Source: JAAYEL01 sp964345835
GTDB taxonomy: Bacteria > Bacillota > Clostridia > Tissierellales > Peptoniphilaceae
Direction of reading: 5' to 3'
Assembly (NCBI GenBank): GCA_964345835.1
Contig: CAYFSL010000008.1
Location: 1 to 39,381, forward strand
Length of the DNA: 39,381 nucleotides
The notes below the pieces were generated by a model. That model had not been told where the DNA came from. It did no database searches and was given only the letters and a program-made list of their open reading frames with translations. Shown here piece by piece: positions 16,637 through 25,599 of this stretch; position 1 is the stretch's first letter; each line of letters begins with the position of its first letter. Both the position numbers and the translations under genes were made by a program.

Positions 16637-17161
16637 CTAGTCCTCAAAGGTAAAAATGTAGGGAATGTTTCTATAGTAATCGCCATAATTTAAGCCATAT
16701 CCCACTATAAATACATCATCAATAGTTTGTCCTACAAAGTCAGGCTTTATTTCCACCTCTCTTCTAGATGGCTTATCAAGCATTACGACAGTTCTGAGGC
16801 TCTTAGGATTATGCCCTTTAAGTAGCTGACTAATCTTTAAAAGAGTATTGCCTGAATCACAAATATCATCCACTATAAGGACATTTTTACCCTCAATATC
16901 ACACCTTAAATTCTGTAAAATATTTACATTTCCTGAAGATTCCTCATTATCTTCATAGCTAGATGTAGTCATAAAATCTATAATTGTAGGGGACTCAATC
17001 TCCCTAACAAGGTCTGCAGCAAAGATAAAGCTCCCTCTCAAAAGTGGAACCACAACTAGGCTTTCATCTCCATAGGTTTGAGAGATTTCCTTGCCTAGTC
17101 TTTGAACTGCTTGTCTAATTGTATCTTTATCAAATAAAATTCTGCGTTTTCTTTCAGTCAT
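16637..17161 (-). CDS. hpt: Hypoxanthine(-guanine) phosphoribosyltransferase
   Basis: Salvages hypoxanthine or guanine with PRPP to IMP or GMP. The 174-aa protein has the PRPP loop VLIVDDICDSGNTL near residues 92-105, the VVPLLRGSFIFAADLVREI region, and the C-terminal FVGQTIDDVFIVGYGLNYGDYYRNIPYI that binds the purine and magnesium. It is 12 bases downstream of valS. Its substrate PRPP comes from prs, also in this window. Confidence 0.95.
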   Translation of the reverse strand: MTERKRRILFDKDTIRQAVQRLGKEISQTYGDESLVVVPLLRGSFIFAADLVREIESPTIIDFMTTSSYEDNEESSGNVNILQNLRCDIEGKNVLIVDDICDSGNTLLKISQLLKGHNPKSLRTVVMLDKPSRREVEIKPDFVGQTIDDVFIVGYGLNYGDYYRNIPYIFTFED

Positions 17162-17173
17162 TATAGCCCCCTT

Positions 17174-19819
17174 TTAATTTAATTTAGCCTTGGTTTCTTT
17201 AATCCCTGCCTCTATTTCTTCTAACATTGCCTTATACTTTTCCAGCTTTGTCTTCTCTTCTTCAACAAGCTTTTCTGGAGCCTTACTTACAAATTTTTCG
17301 TTATTAAGCTTGCCTTGGGCCCTCTTTATTTCGGATTCAACCTTGGCTTTTTCCTGACTCAACCTCTCAAGCTCTTTTTCGTAATCAATAAGCCCTTGAA
17401 GGGATAAATACATTTTATAGTCCTTCATAATTATTGATAGGCTATCATCTATATTGTGGTCTTCTGCCATAATTTCTACCTGGCTTATTGAAGCTAGGGA
17501 AATAAGGTTATAGGACAATTTATCAAATACTTGGCGAACCTCTGGATCTGATGAATAAATATATAATTTAGACTTCTTTGAATTAGGAACCTTTAGTTCA
17601 GCTCTTTGGTTTCTGATAGCAGTAATAGCTTCAATTACCTTAGATAGGGCCTCTTCTTCCCATTCAAAGTCATTTTCTTTACTGTATTCAGGGTACTTAG
17701 CAAGTATTATCATGTCATTTGATGAAGGAAGCATACTATAAATTTCTTCCGTGATAAATGGCATAAATGGGTGAAGTAATTTAAGGATTTTATCCAAAGA
17801 ATAAAGGAGTACTGCTAGGGCTTGGTCTTTTTTGTCTTGGTCATCAGAATATAGCCTATTCTTTACAAATTCTATATACCAGTCGCAAAATTCAAACCAG
17901 ATAAATTCATATAAGTTACTTGCAGCTATCCCCATATCGAAGGATTCTAGAAGTCTATTTACATCCTTTGATAGGGTATTAATCCTTGAAATAATCCACT
18001 TATCCTCTAGACTTAAATTTTCGCTTTCAATGGTATAATCCTTACCATCTTCAAGGTTCATAAGGATAAATCTTGAAGCATTCCACAACTTGTTGGCGAA
18101 GTTTCTATTTGCCTCTACTTTTTTAGTAGTATATCTCATGTCATTACCTGGAGAATTGCCACTAACAAGTGAAAATCTAAGGGCATCTGCCCCGTAGTTG
18201 GATATTTCTTCAAGTGGGTCAACCCCATTTCCAAGTGACTTAGACATTTTTCTTCCCTCTGCATCCCTAACAAGACCATTTAAGTAAACCTTCTTAAATG
18301 GAAGCTTTCCTGTGTTGTGTAGAGAGGAGAATACCATCCTTATAACCCAGAAAAAGATGATGTCATATCCTGTTATAAGGGCATCTGTCGGGAAGAAGTA
18401 GTCATAGTCCTCACTTTTTTCTGGCCAGCCAAGGGTTGAAAATGGCCACAGGGCTGATGAGAACCAGGTGTCAAGGGTATCTTGGTCTTGTCTAAAATCA
18501 CTTGACCCACAATCTGGGCAAACATCGGGCATATCCCTTGAGACAATCATCTTTCCACATGATTTGCAATAGTAGACTGGTAGCCTATGGCCCCACCAAA
18601 GTTGCCTTGAGATATTCCAGTCCCTGATATTTTCCAACCAATTTACATAAATCTTTCCAAATCTTTCTGGAATTATCTCTAGGTCTCCATTTCTATAGGC
18701 ATCAAGTGCTGGCTTAGCCAGGCTTTCCATGGCGACAAACCACTGTTCTGAAACTAGAGGCTCAATTACAGTGCCGCACCTTGTACAGTGGCCTACCGCA
18801 TGGTCAAGGTCTTCCACCTTATCGAGTAAGCCCAGGTCTTCAAGGTCTTTAACAATAAGCTTTCTTGCCTCATACCTATCTAATCCCGAATATTTGCCAT
18901 AACCTTGGGAAATGCTGGCATCATTTTCTATAACCACACATTGACCTAGGCCATGCCTCTTGCCTATCTCGAAGTCATTAGGGTCATGGGATGGTGTTAT
19001 CTTTACAAATCCCGTACCAAATTCCATATCCACATAAGAGTCAGCAATTATTGGGATTTCCCTAGCAACTAGGGGAAGGATAAGGGTTTTTCCTACTAAG
19101 TGCTTATATCTATCATCTTCTGGATTAACCGCAACAGCAAGGTCCCCAAGCATGGTTTCTGGTCTTGTAGTGGCTATGGTAATAGTATCATCAGAATCTT
19201 TTATTGGATACTTGATATTCCAAAGCTTACCATGCTCATCAATATGGTCGACTTCGGCATCAGAAATGGTTGTATTACATGAAGGACAATAATTTAGGAT
19301 CCTCTCACCTTTGTAAATCAGCCCCTCATCATACATCTTTACGAATACTTCTGTTACCGCATCAGATAGGCTGTCATCAAGGGTAAATCTCTCCCTTGAC
19401 CAGTCACAAGATACACCTAGCTTTCTAAGCTGTTCTTTGATTGTTCCACCATAAATCTCTGTCCAATTCCAGGCTTCTTTTAGAAATCCCTCTCTCCCAA
19501 GTTCTTCTTTTGTCTTTCCCTCATTTTTTATTTTGTCAACTACCTTGGCCTCTGTCGCAATGCTCGCATGGTCAGTGCCAGGCACCCATAGGGCCTCAAA
19601 GCCTTTCATCCTCTTCCACCTGATTATAATATCTTGAAGGGTGTTGACCAGGGCATGCCCCATATGTAGTTGTCCTGTTACATTTGGGGGAGGCATAACA
19701 ATGGTATAAGGCTTTTTGTTCTTGTCAACATGAGCCTTAAAATAACCTTCTTGCTCCCACTTTTTATAAATCCTTTCCTCAAACTTGGAAGGGTCATAAT
19801 TTTTCTCTATATTCTTCAT
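17174..19819 (-). CDS. valS: Valyl-tRNA synthetase
   Basis: Charges tRNA-Val. At 881 aa this is a full-length class Ia synthetase. The HIGH motif is HMGH (52-55, in PPPNVTGQLHMGHAL). The editing domain contains TTRPETMLGDLAVAV. A zinc-like CxxC pair (YYCKSCGKM, CPDCGSS) lies near residue 430, and KMSKS is near residue 525 (EGRKMSKSLGNGVDPL). The C-terminus ends in the valine-specific coiled coil (about 810-881). It heads the valS-hpt-methyltransferase operon. No T-box leader motif is present upstream. Confidence 0.97.
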   Translation of the reverse strand: MKNIEKNYDPSKFEERIYKKWEQEGYFKAHVDKNKKPYTIVMPPPNVTGQLHMGHALVNTLQDIIIRWKRMKGFEALWVPGTDHASIATEAKVVDKIKNEGKTKEELGREGFLKEAWNWTEIYGGTIKEQLRKLGVSCDWSRERFTLDDSLSDAVTEVFVKMYDEGLIYKGERILNYCPSCNTTISDAEVDHIDEHGKLWNIKYPIKDSDDTITIATTRPETMLGDLAVAVNPEDDRYKHLVGKTLILPLVAREIPIIADSYVDMEFGTGFVKITPSHDPNDFEIGKRHGLGQCVVIENDASISQGYGKYSGLDRYEARKLIVKDLEDLGLLDKVEDLDHAVGHCTRCGTVIEPLVSEQWFVAMESLAKPALDAYRNGDLEIIPERFGKIYVNWLENIRDWNISRQLWWGHRLPVYYCKSCGKMIVSRDMPDVCPDCGSSDFRQDQDTLDTWFSSALWPFSTLGWPEKSEDYDYFFPTDALITGYDIIFFWVIRMVFSSLHNTGKLPFKKVYLNGLVRDAEGRKMSKSLGNGVDPLEEISNYGADALRFSLVSGNSPGNDMRYTTKKVEANRNFANKLWNASRFILMNLEDGKDYTIESENLSLEDKWIISRINTLSKDVNRLLESFDMGIAASNLYEFIWFEFCDWYIEFVKNRLYSDDQDKKDQALAVLLYSLDKILKLLHPFMPFITEEIYSMLPSSNDMIILAKYPEYSKENDFEWEEEALSKVIEAITAIRNQRAELKVPNSKKSKLYIYSSDPEVRQVFDKLSYNLISLASISQVEIMAEDHNIDDSLSIIMKDYKMYLSLQGLIDYEKELERLSQEKAKVESEIKRAQGKLNNEKFVSKAPEKLVEEEKTKLEKYKAMLEEIEAGIKETKAKLN

Positions 19820-19874
19820 TTTAACTCCTCAAATAGATGCTATAATTGTGCATTTTACTATAATAATTGTAATA

Positions 19875-19903
19875 ATTATAGACTCTAGCTAGTTTTTAGT
19901 CAA
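19875..19903 (-). promoter_or_regulatory. Promoter of valS operon
   Basis: On the minus strand, -35 TTGACT (19898-19903), a 17-base spacer and -10 TATAAT (19875-19880), about 55 bases before the valS ATG. The leader is too short for a T-box. Confidence 0.75.
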
Positions 19904-20045
19904 GGAAGTGGCATGGTCATATCCTAGCTTTGCAAGTTGATTTTTTTCATCAAGAAATTAAAAAATACGTATGATAATGTTATGACAATATCTTGATATT
20001 TTAACTTTTTATCCTCCCTATTAATAGACTATTCTCATAATTTGT

Positions 20046-20051
20046 TATAAT
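20046..20051 (+). promoter_or_regulatory. -10 element for the PPDK regulator operon
   Basis: TATAAT lies 33 bases before the ATG. The -35 is weak (TAGACT at 15 bases spacing), which would suit an activated or regulated promoter. A 14-base palindrome AATATC-TT-GATATT at 19987-20000 lies upstream. Confidence 0.4.
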
Positions 20052-20084
20052 ATATTAAGGTATGGAGATAGGATTGGAGTTAAT

Positions 20085-20870
20085 ATGGATAAAAATATTT
20101 GGATTATTTCCCAAACAAATTCGCATATTTTAACACAGATAGTTACAGATAATTTTATGTTGCTGGATCTTATCGATGAGATCAAGATTTTCAATGATGT
20201 AAATTCTAAGGGGGATTTATCGCCTATTTTGGAAAATATTAAATCTGACGATAAACCTTATATATATTACATATTTGAGGACAAAAACTTGTCTTCGTAT
20301 GCTAGAGACTTTTGCATATCAAGCGGAATTAATTCTATAGACATATATGAATTAGTCTTTTCTTTTTTTTATAAGACGATCTCTGAAAGACTTCAAGCTG
20401 ACTTTCATGTAGGCTTTGTCAACCACATAAATGAGGAATTTGTAGACTTTGCTATCCAGGCTGATGACGGAAAAAATTCTAAATCTTTTCTCGATGCAGA
20501 TATAGTTATTCTTGGAGTTTCGAGAACTACAAAAACCCCTCTTTCCATATACTTATCTAATCTTGGCTATAGGGTTGCAAACCTCCCTCTACTTCCCGAG
20601 GTAAAGGTTCCCGATGAAATTTATCAGGTAGATAAAAATAAAATATTTGCCCTATACATGGAAGCTAATAGGATTGAAAGGATAAGAAAACGTAGGCTAG
20701 AACGGCTGGGACTACCAATCGATTCTGTCTATGCTGATATGTCCAGGATTGAAGATGAGCTTTCTTATGCTCAGAAAGTCTCAAATGAACTCGCTTGTAA
20801 AATTATCGACGTCTCCTCTATTTCCATTGAAGAAACTGCCGATATTATTATAAATACAATGAAACTATAA
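20085..20870 (+). CDS. Pyruvate, phosphate dikinase regulatory protein (bifunctional kinase/pyrophosphorylase)
   Basis: DUF299/PDRP family: switches PPDK off by ADP-dependent phosphorylation of an active-site Thr and on by Pi-dependent removal. The 261-aa protein has the family P-loop GVSRTTKTPLSIYLS near residues 144-158, followed by GYRVANLPLLPEVKVPDEIY and the basic C-terminal RIRKRRLERLG. It lies 16 bases before its target ppdK, in one operon. The CcpN-like repressor gene often next to it in Bacillota is absent. Confidence 0.93.
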   Translation: MDKNIWIISQTNSHILTQIVTDNFMLLDLIDEIKIFNDVNSKGDLSPILENIKSDDKPYIYYIFEDKNLSSYARDFCISSGINSIDIYELVFSFFYKTISERLQADFHVGFVNHINEEFVDFAIQADDGKNSKSFLDADIVILGVSRTTKTPLSIYLSNLGYRVANLPLLPEVKVPDEIYQVDKNKIFALYMEANRIERIRKRRLERLGLPIDSVYADMSRIEDELSYAQKVSNELACKIIDVSSISIEETADIIINTMKL

Positions 20871-20886
20871 TGAAAGGAGTAAACGG

Positions 20887-23508
20887 ATGAATAAGAAATA
20901 CGTTTATGGTTTTAATGAAGGCAATAAAGATATGAAGAGCCTTCTTGGTGGTAAAGGGGCTAACCTTGCTGAGATGACAAATCTTGGTATTAATGTCCCT
21001 TATGGATTTACTGTTACTACTGAAGCTTGTAACAGGTACTACGATGAAGGCGAAAAGCTTTGGCCAGAACTTATAGAAGAAGTTAAAAGCCACATAGCTG
21101 ATACTGAAAAAAGATTAGGAAAGAAATTTGGTGACAACACCAACCCTCTTTTATTCTCAGTACGTTCTGGAGCAGTATTCTCAATGCCAGGTATGATGGA
21201 TACAATCCTTAACCTTGGTCTAAATGACCTTGCTGTTGAGGCCGTAGCAAAAAACTCAGGCAATGAAAGATTTGCATACGATGCATATAGAAGATTTATC
21301 CAAATGTTTGCAGATGTTGCTATGGGAGTTGACAAGGCCCACTTCGATGAAGTTCTTGATGGAAAGAAGGAAGAAGTAGGAGCTAAGCTTGATTCCGACC
21401 TTACAGCTGACCAATTAAAGGAAGTTGTTGATGGGTTTAAGAAAGTATATAAGAGAGAATTAGGGGTAGACTTCCCTCAAGACCCTCAAGAGCAACTTGA
21501 AAAGTCAATCGCTGCAGTATTTGCATCTTGGAACAACGACAGGGCTATCTTCTACAGGAAGATGAATGATATCCCTCACAACCTTGGAACAGCGGTTAAC
21601 GTTCAGTCAATGGTATTTGGTAATATGGGAGAAACATCAGGTACAGGAGTTGCTTTCTCTAGAAACCCTGCAACTGGTGAAAACAAGCTTTACGGTGAAT
21701 ACCTAATGAACGCCCAAGGGGAAGACGTTGTTGCCGGTATAAGGACACCTAACCCTATATCTGACCTTGAAAAGCAAATGCCAGAAATTTACAAAGAATT
21801 CCACGACACTGCTAAGAAGCTTGAAAACCACTACAAGGATATGCAAGACTTGGAATTTACTATAGAAAATGGAAAGCTATTCCTTCTACAAACTAGAAAT
21901 GGTAAGAGAACTGCCCATGCAGCAGTTAACGTTGCTGTTGACCTAGTTAATGAAGGACTAATAACTAAAGAACAAGCCCTACTTATGGTTGAGCCTAATG
22001 CCCTAGACCAACTTCTTCACCCAACATTTTCAGATGTTGCTTTGAAGAATGCTGACCTTCTAGCTAAGGGACTTCCAGCATCACCAGGTGCTGCTAAGGG
22101 TTACATCTCCTTTAATGCTAAGGATGCTACTAAGAGGACTGCAAATGGAGAAGCTGTTATCCTTGTTAGGACAGAAACTTCACCAGAAGACCTTGAAGGT
22201 ATGGCTTCTGCCAAGGGTATCCTTACTTCTAGAGGTGGTATGACTTCCCACGCTGCCGTAGTTGCAAGAGGTATGGGTAAATGTTGTGTTGCAGGTGCCC
22301 ACGATGTCTTAGTTAATGAAGCTGAAAAGACTGTTAAGGTTAATGGAAGAACCCTTACTGATAAAGATATGATTTCCCTAGATGGTACTACTGGTAGCAT
22401 CTATGCAGGAGACCTAGAAACCCAAGACCCTCAACTATCTGGTAACTTTGCTACCTTTATGCAATGGGCTGATGAAGTTAGGAGTCTTAAGGTTAGGACA
22501 AATGCAGACACCCCAAGAGATGCTAAGCAAGCTGTTGAACTAGGAGCTCAAGGTATAGGACTTTGCCGTACAGAGCATATGTTCTTTGCTGCAGATAGGA
22601 TTATGGCTGTTAGAGAAATGATCCTTTCAAAGACTACTGAACAAAGAGAAAAGGCTCTAGCAAAGATCGAACCAATCCAAGAAGAAGACTTCTACGATAT
22701 TTATAAAGTTATGAAGGAACTTCCTGTAACAGTTCGTCTACTTGACCCACCTCTACACGAATTCGTCCCTCACGGAGCTGATGAAATCAAGGAACTTGCA
22801 GAAGTTATGAATATATCTGTCGAAGAAATCCATAACACTATAAATGGCCTACAAGAAGTTAACCCAATGCTTGGTCACAGGGGACTAAGACTTGCAGTTA
22901 CCTATCCTGAAATCTACAAGATGCAAGCTAGGGCAATTATCAAGGCTGCTTTAAGAGTTCAAGAAGAAGGAATCGACCTTGTTCCAGAAATCATGATTCC
23001 ACTTGCAGGAGATCCAAAGGAATTAAAGGTTGTTAAAGACTCTATAGTAGAAGAAATCGAAAGACTACTAAAAGAAAATAATAAGGAATTAAAATACCTT
23101 GTTGGTACAATGGTAGAAATTCCTAGGGCTTGCCTACTAGCTGATGAAATAGCTGAAGAAGCTGAATTCTTCTCATTTGGTACAAATGACTTGACCCAAA
23201 TGACTTACGGATTCTCTAGGGATGACGCTGGCAAGTTCCTAACCCAATATGTTGATAATGGCATCTTTGAAAAAGACCCATTCCAAGTATTGGACCAAAA
23301 GGGCGTTGGCCAATTAATGAAGAAGGCCGTTAAGCTTGGTAGACAACAAAGACCTGACCTTCACCTAGGTATCTGTGGTGAACACGGTGGAGAACCAAGC
23401 TCAGTTAAGTTCTGCCACGACATCGGACTTGACTATGTATCCTGCTCACCATTTAGAGTGCCAATAGCTAGACTTGCTGCAGCTCAAAGGGCAATAGAAA
23501 GCAAGTAG
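20887..23508 (+). CDS. ppdK: Pyruvate, phosphate dikinase
   Basis: Interconverts pyruvate + ATP + Pi and PEP + AMP + PPi. In fermenting anaerobes it often runs toward pyruvate and ATP. At 873 aa it is full length. The N-terminal ATP-grasp domain opens with LLGGKGANLAEMTNLG. The central phosphohistidine domain has GGMTSHAAVVARGMGKCCV with His455 as phosphocarrier and Thr453 as the expected target of the regulatory protein. The C-terminal PEP/pyruvate barrel has GIGLCRTEHMFF, GTMVEIPRA, SFGTNDLTQMTYG and CGEHGG. RBS AAAGGAG precedes the ATG. Codon use looks optimised, suggesting high expression. Confidence 0.98.
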   Translation: MNKKYVYGFNEGNKDMKSLLGGKGANLAEMTNLGINVPYGFTVTTEACNRYYDEGEKLWPELIEEVKSHIADTEKRLGKKFGDNTNPLLFSVRSGAVFSMPGMMDTILNLGLNDLAVEAVAKNSGNERFAYDAYRRFIQMFADVAMGVDKAHFDEVLDGKKEEVGAKLDSDLTADQLKEVVDGFKKVYKRELGVDFPQDPQEQLEKSIAAVFASWNNDRAIFYRKMNDIPHNLGTAVNVQSMVFGNMGETSGTGVAFSRNPATGENKLYGEYLMNAQGEDVVAGIRTPNPISDLEKQMPEIYKEFHDTAKKLENHYKDMQDLEFTIENGKLFLLQTRNGKRTAHAAVNVAVDLVNEGLITKEQALLMVEPNALDQLLHPTFSDVALKNADLLAKGLPASPGAAKGYISFNAKDATKRTANGEAVILVRTETSPEDLEGMASAKGILTSRGGMTSHAAVVARGMGKCCVAGAHDVLVNEAEKTVKVNGRTLTDKDMISLDGTTGSIYAGDLETQDPQLSGNFATFMQWADEVRSLKVRTNADTPRDAKQAVELGAQGIGLCRTEHMFFAADRIMAVREMILSKTTEQREKALAKIEPIQEEDFYDIYKVMKELPVTVRLLDPPLHEFVPHGADEIKELAEVMNISVEEIHNTINGLQEVNPMLGHRGLRLAVTYPEIYKMQARAIIKAALRVQEEGIDLVPEIMIPLAGDPKELKVVKDSIVEEIERLLKENNKELKYLVGTMVEIPRACLLADEIAEEAEFFSFGTNDLTQMTYGFSRDDAGKFLTQYVDNGIFEKDPFQVLDQKGVGQLMKKAVKLGRQQRPDLHLGICGEHGGEPSSVKFCHDIGLDYVSCSPFRVPIARLAAAQRAIESK

Positions 23509-23562
23509 GACCTAGTAAGCTAATAAGAATTTAGCTAATTTAGGGAATAGAAAAATAAGTAA

Positions 23563-23607
23563 AAAATAAGAGCTCGGTTGACAAATTTGCCAACCAGCTC
23601 TTTTATT
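23563..23607. terminator. Bidirectional terminator, ppdK / trpS
   Basis: AAGAGCT and GGTTG (23568-23580, with one bulged C) pair with CAACC and AGCTCTT (23591-23602) around a 10-base loop. A-rich and T-rich flanks lie on the two sides, between convergent genes. Confidence 0.8.
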
Positions 23608-23645
23608 TTGCTCAGCATCTATTTTATTAATATTGAATTGATAGG

Positions 23646-24647
23646 CTATTTTTTTATTTGATAAAAACCAACCTTCCTATAGACCTTATCAACAGTCCTA
23701 TAGGTCTTACTCTTTGCCCTGTCCCTACCCTTTGCTAATATTTCTTCAAGATAGTCCTTGTCCTCAACAAGTTTTTTATACCTTTCTTGAATTGGCTCAA
23801 GCTCCTCAACTATTATTTCAGCTAAGTCATCCTTGAAATTAGCATAGGATTCGTCCTTGTATTTTTCAACTACTTGACTAGGCTCTTGACCAGAAAAGGC
23901 ACAGTAGATATCGATTAAATTTCTTAAGCCCTTTTGGTCTTCGTTATAGGCAAAGCTTGCTAAGGAGTCCGTAACCGCCCCCCTGACCTTCTTCCTAATT
24001 ACATCGGGTTCATCCAGAATATAGATAGCTGAATTCTTATCAGGGTCAGACTTACTCATCTTGACTTCTGGATTTTTAAGGCTCATTATCCTTCCACTAG
24101 ACTTGTTCATCAGACCTTCCGGCACTGTAAATGTCGGAGAATACCTATTGTTAAATCTTTCAGCCAAGTCCCTAGCTAGTTCAAGGTGTTGCCTTTGGTC
24201 TTCTCCAACTGGGACATAGTCAGCCTGGTAGATTAGAATATCGGCTGCCATTAAGGTTGGATAAGTGAATAGGGCTGCATTTAGGTTGTCAGCACTTTTT
24301 TGGGACTTATCCTTAAATTGGGTCATCCTAGACAATTGTCCCATATATGAAATAGAGTTAAGGACCCAATAAAGTTTCAAGTGGTCTTCAACATGTGATT
24401 GAACAAAGACGCAGGACTTTTCAGGGTCAAGGCCAACAGCAAGATATAAGGCGATTACCTCCCTGGTTCTCCTCCTTAAATCCTTGGGAACCTGTGGGAC
24501 AGTTATAGAATGAAGGTCTGCAACCCCGAAATAACAGGTGTATTCATCCTGCAACTTCATAAAATTCTTAATCGCCCCCAGGTAATTTCCGATAGTTAAA
24601 TCACCTGATGGTTGAACCAAACTCAATACAACTTTATCTTTTTCCAT
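23646..24647 (-). CDS. trpS: Tryptophanyl-tRNA synthetase
   Basis: Charges tRNA-Trp. The 333-aa protein is a class Ic synthetase of normal length. The HIGH-equivalent is TIGNYLG within PSGDLTIGNYLGAIKNF, and KMSKS is near residue 197 (EVKMSKSDPDKNSAIYI). VGEDQRQHLELARDLAERFN is also typical. The start overlaps the folD end by 14 bases, so the two are co-translated. No T-box leader precedes the operon. Confidence 0.96.
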   Translation of the reverse strand: MEKDKVVLSLVQPSGDLTIGNYLGAIKNFMKLQDEYTCYFGVADLHSITVPQVPKDLRRRTREVIALYLAVGLDPEKSCVFVQSHVEDHLKLYWVLNSISYMGQLSRMTQFKDKSQKSADNLNAALFTYPTLMAADILIYQADYVPVGEDQRQHLELARDLAERFNNRYSPTFTVPEGLMNKSSGRIMSLKNPEVKMSKSDPDKNSAIYILDEPDVIRKKVRGAVTDSLASFAYNEDQKGLRNLIDIYCAFSGQEPSQVVEKYKDESYANFKDDLAEIIVEELEPIQERYKKLVEDKDYLEEILAKGRDRAKSKTYRTVDKVYRKVGFYQIKK

Positions 24648-25485
24648 TATTAACTCCTATAAAATTCTCACAAACATTTTCCAAAATGACTGTCCTGGTT
24701 ATTTTTCCTATCCCCCCCATAGATGGCATATAGGATATATTAGAACCCTCTAAGGATGAATAATCTATATCTCCAGTAAAGGTCCCCCCTTCATCCTGGG
24801 AAATACCCATGTCAATAACCATGGCGCCGTCTTTTAACTTATTAGGCTTAAATACCCTACTTCTGCCAACTGCAGAAATAATTAGGTCCTTGTCCTTCAT
24901 AAGTCCTACTATATCTACTGACCTAGAATGGGCAACCGTAACAGTTGCATTTGCATTCTCCAGTAGAAAGAAAAGAGGAATACCTATAGTATGGGACCTA
25001 TTAATAATTAGGATGTTTTTCCCTGTCAAATCCTCTATTTCAGACCTTATAAAGTGAAAGATTGCAACCGCTGTAGCTGGGAGATTTCTCATAGATGAAA
25101 GATCTAATAACCTCCCCTTATTAAGGAGAGTACATCCATCTACATCTTTTTCAGGGCTTATTAACTGGAGGATATCCTCCGACTCATAGTCGACATCCAG
25201 AGGCTTAAAGACTAGGATTCCATTTACCATAGAATCTCCATTAAGCTTATCAATCTGGTCTTTTAAAAGGTCTTTTTCGACCCCCTTAGGAAATACCAGA
25301 GCCTTATGCCCTATCCCAAGATCCTTACAATGCTTAATTAGTCCCTTTTCGTAGGAGATACTTCCAGGGTCTTCTCCTACCCTAATTGTAGCAAGGACAG
25401 GTCTTTTTTCCTTTTTATCCAAGACCCCCTTAAGATAACTATTATAGCTTTTATATAATTCATCACAATTAAGCCTAATCATCAT
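24634..25485 (-). CDS. folD: FolD-like methylenetetrahydrofolate dehydrogenase/cyclohydrolase, divergent active site
   Basis: FolD interconverts 5,10-methylene-, methenyl- and 10-formyl-tetrahydrofolate. The 283-aa length, RVGEDPGSISY, EKDVDG (Asp116) and the NAD(P)-binding segment GKNILIINRSHTIGIP fit the family. Tyr45 of the YxxxK motif is present, but the catalytic Lys position is Leu49. The Gln of the usual GILVQLPLP is Phe93 (GILVFKPLD). PCTP reads PATA and the C-terminal PGGVGPMT reads MGGIGKIT. Cyclohydrolase activity is therefore doubtful by comparison with canonical FolD; divergent forms may exist in other anaerobes. Two adjacent ATGs (25485 and 25482) are possible starts. A -10-like TATAAT lies on the minus strand at 25521-25526. 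trpS follows with a 14-base overlap. Confidence 0.85.
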   Translation of the reverse strand: MMIRLNCDELYKSYNSYLKGVLDKKEKRPVLATIRVGEDPGSISYEKGLIKHCKDLGIGHKALVFPKGVEKDLLKDQIDKLNGDSMVNGILVFKPLDVDYESEDILQLISPEKDVDGCTLLNKGRLLDLSSMRNLPATAVAIFHFIRSEIEDLTGKNILIINRSHTIGIPLFFLLENANATVTVAHSRSVDIVGLMKDKDLIISAVGRSRVFKPNKLKDGAMVIDMGISQDEGGTFTGDIDYSSLEGSNISYMPSMGGIGKITRTVILENVCENFIGVNNGKR

Positions 25486-25533
25486 AGCCCCCCAAGTCTA
25501 AATATTCATACAATGACAACATTATATCACAAA

Positions 25534-25565
25534 TAGCTAGAAATTTACCCATAAATTTCTAGCTA
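25534..25565 (-). terminator. Hairpin downstream of the 2-hydroxyacid dehydrogenase gene
   Basis: A perfect 13-base-pair inverted repeat (25534-25546 and 25553-25565, TAGCTAGAAATTT type) with a 6-base loop. On the minus strand it is followed by TTTGTG, a weak T tract. It insulates this gene from folD. Confidence 0.6.
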
Positions 25566-25599
25566 CTTGATTTCAGTCCTTATTGTAATCCTTATCAGA

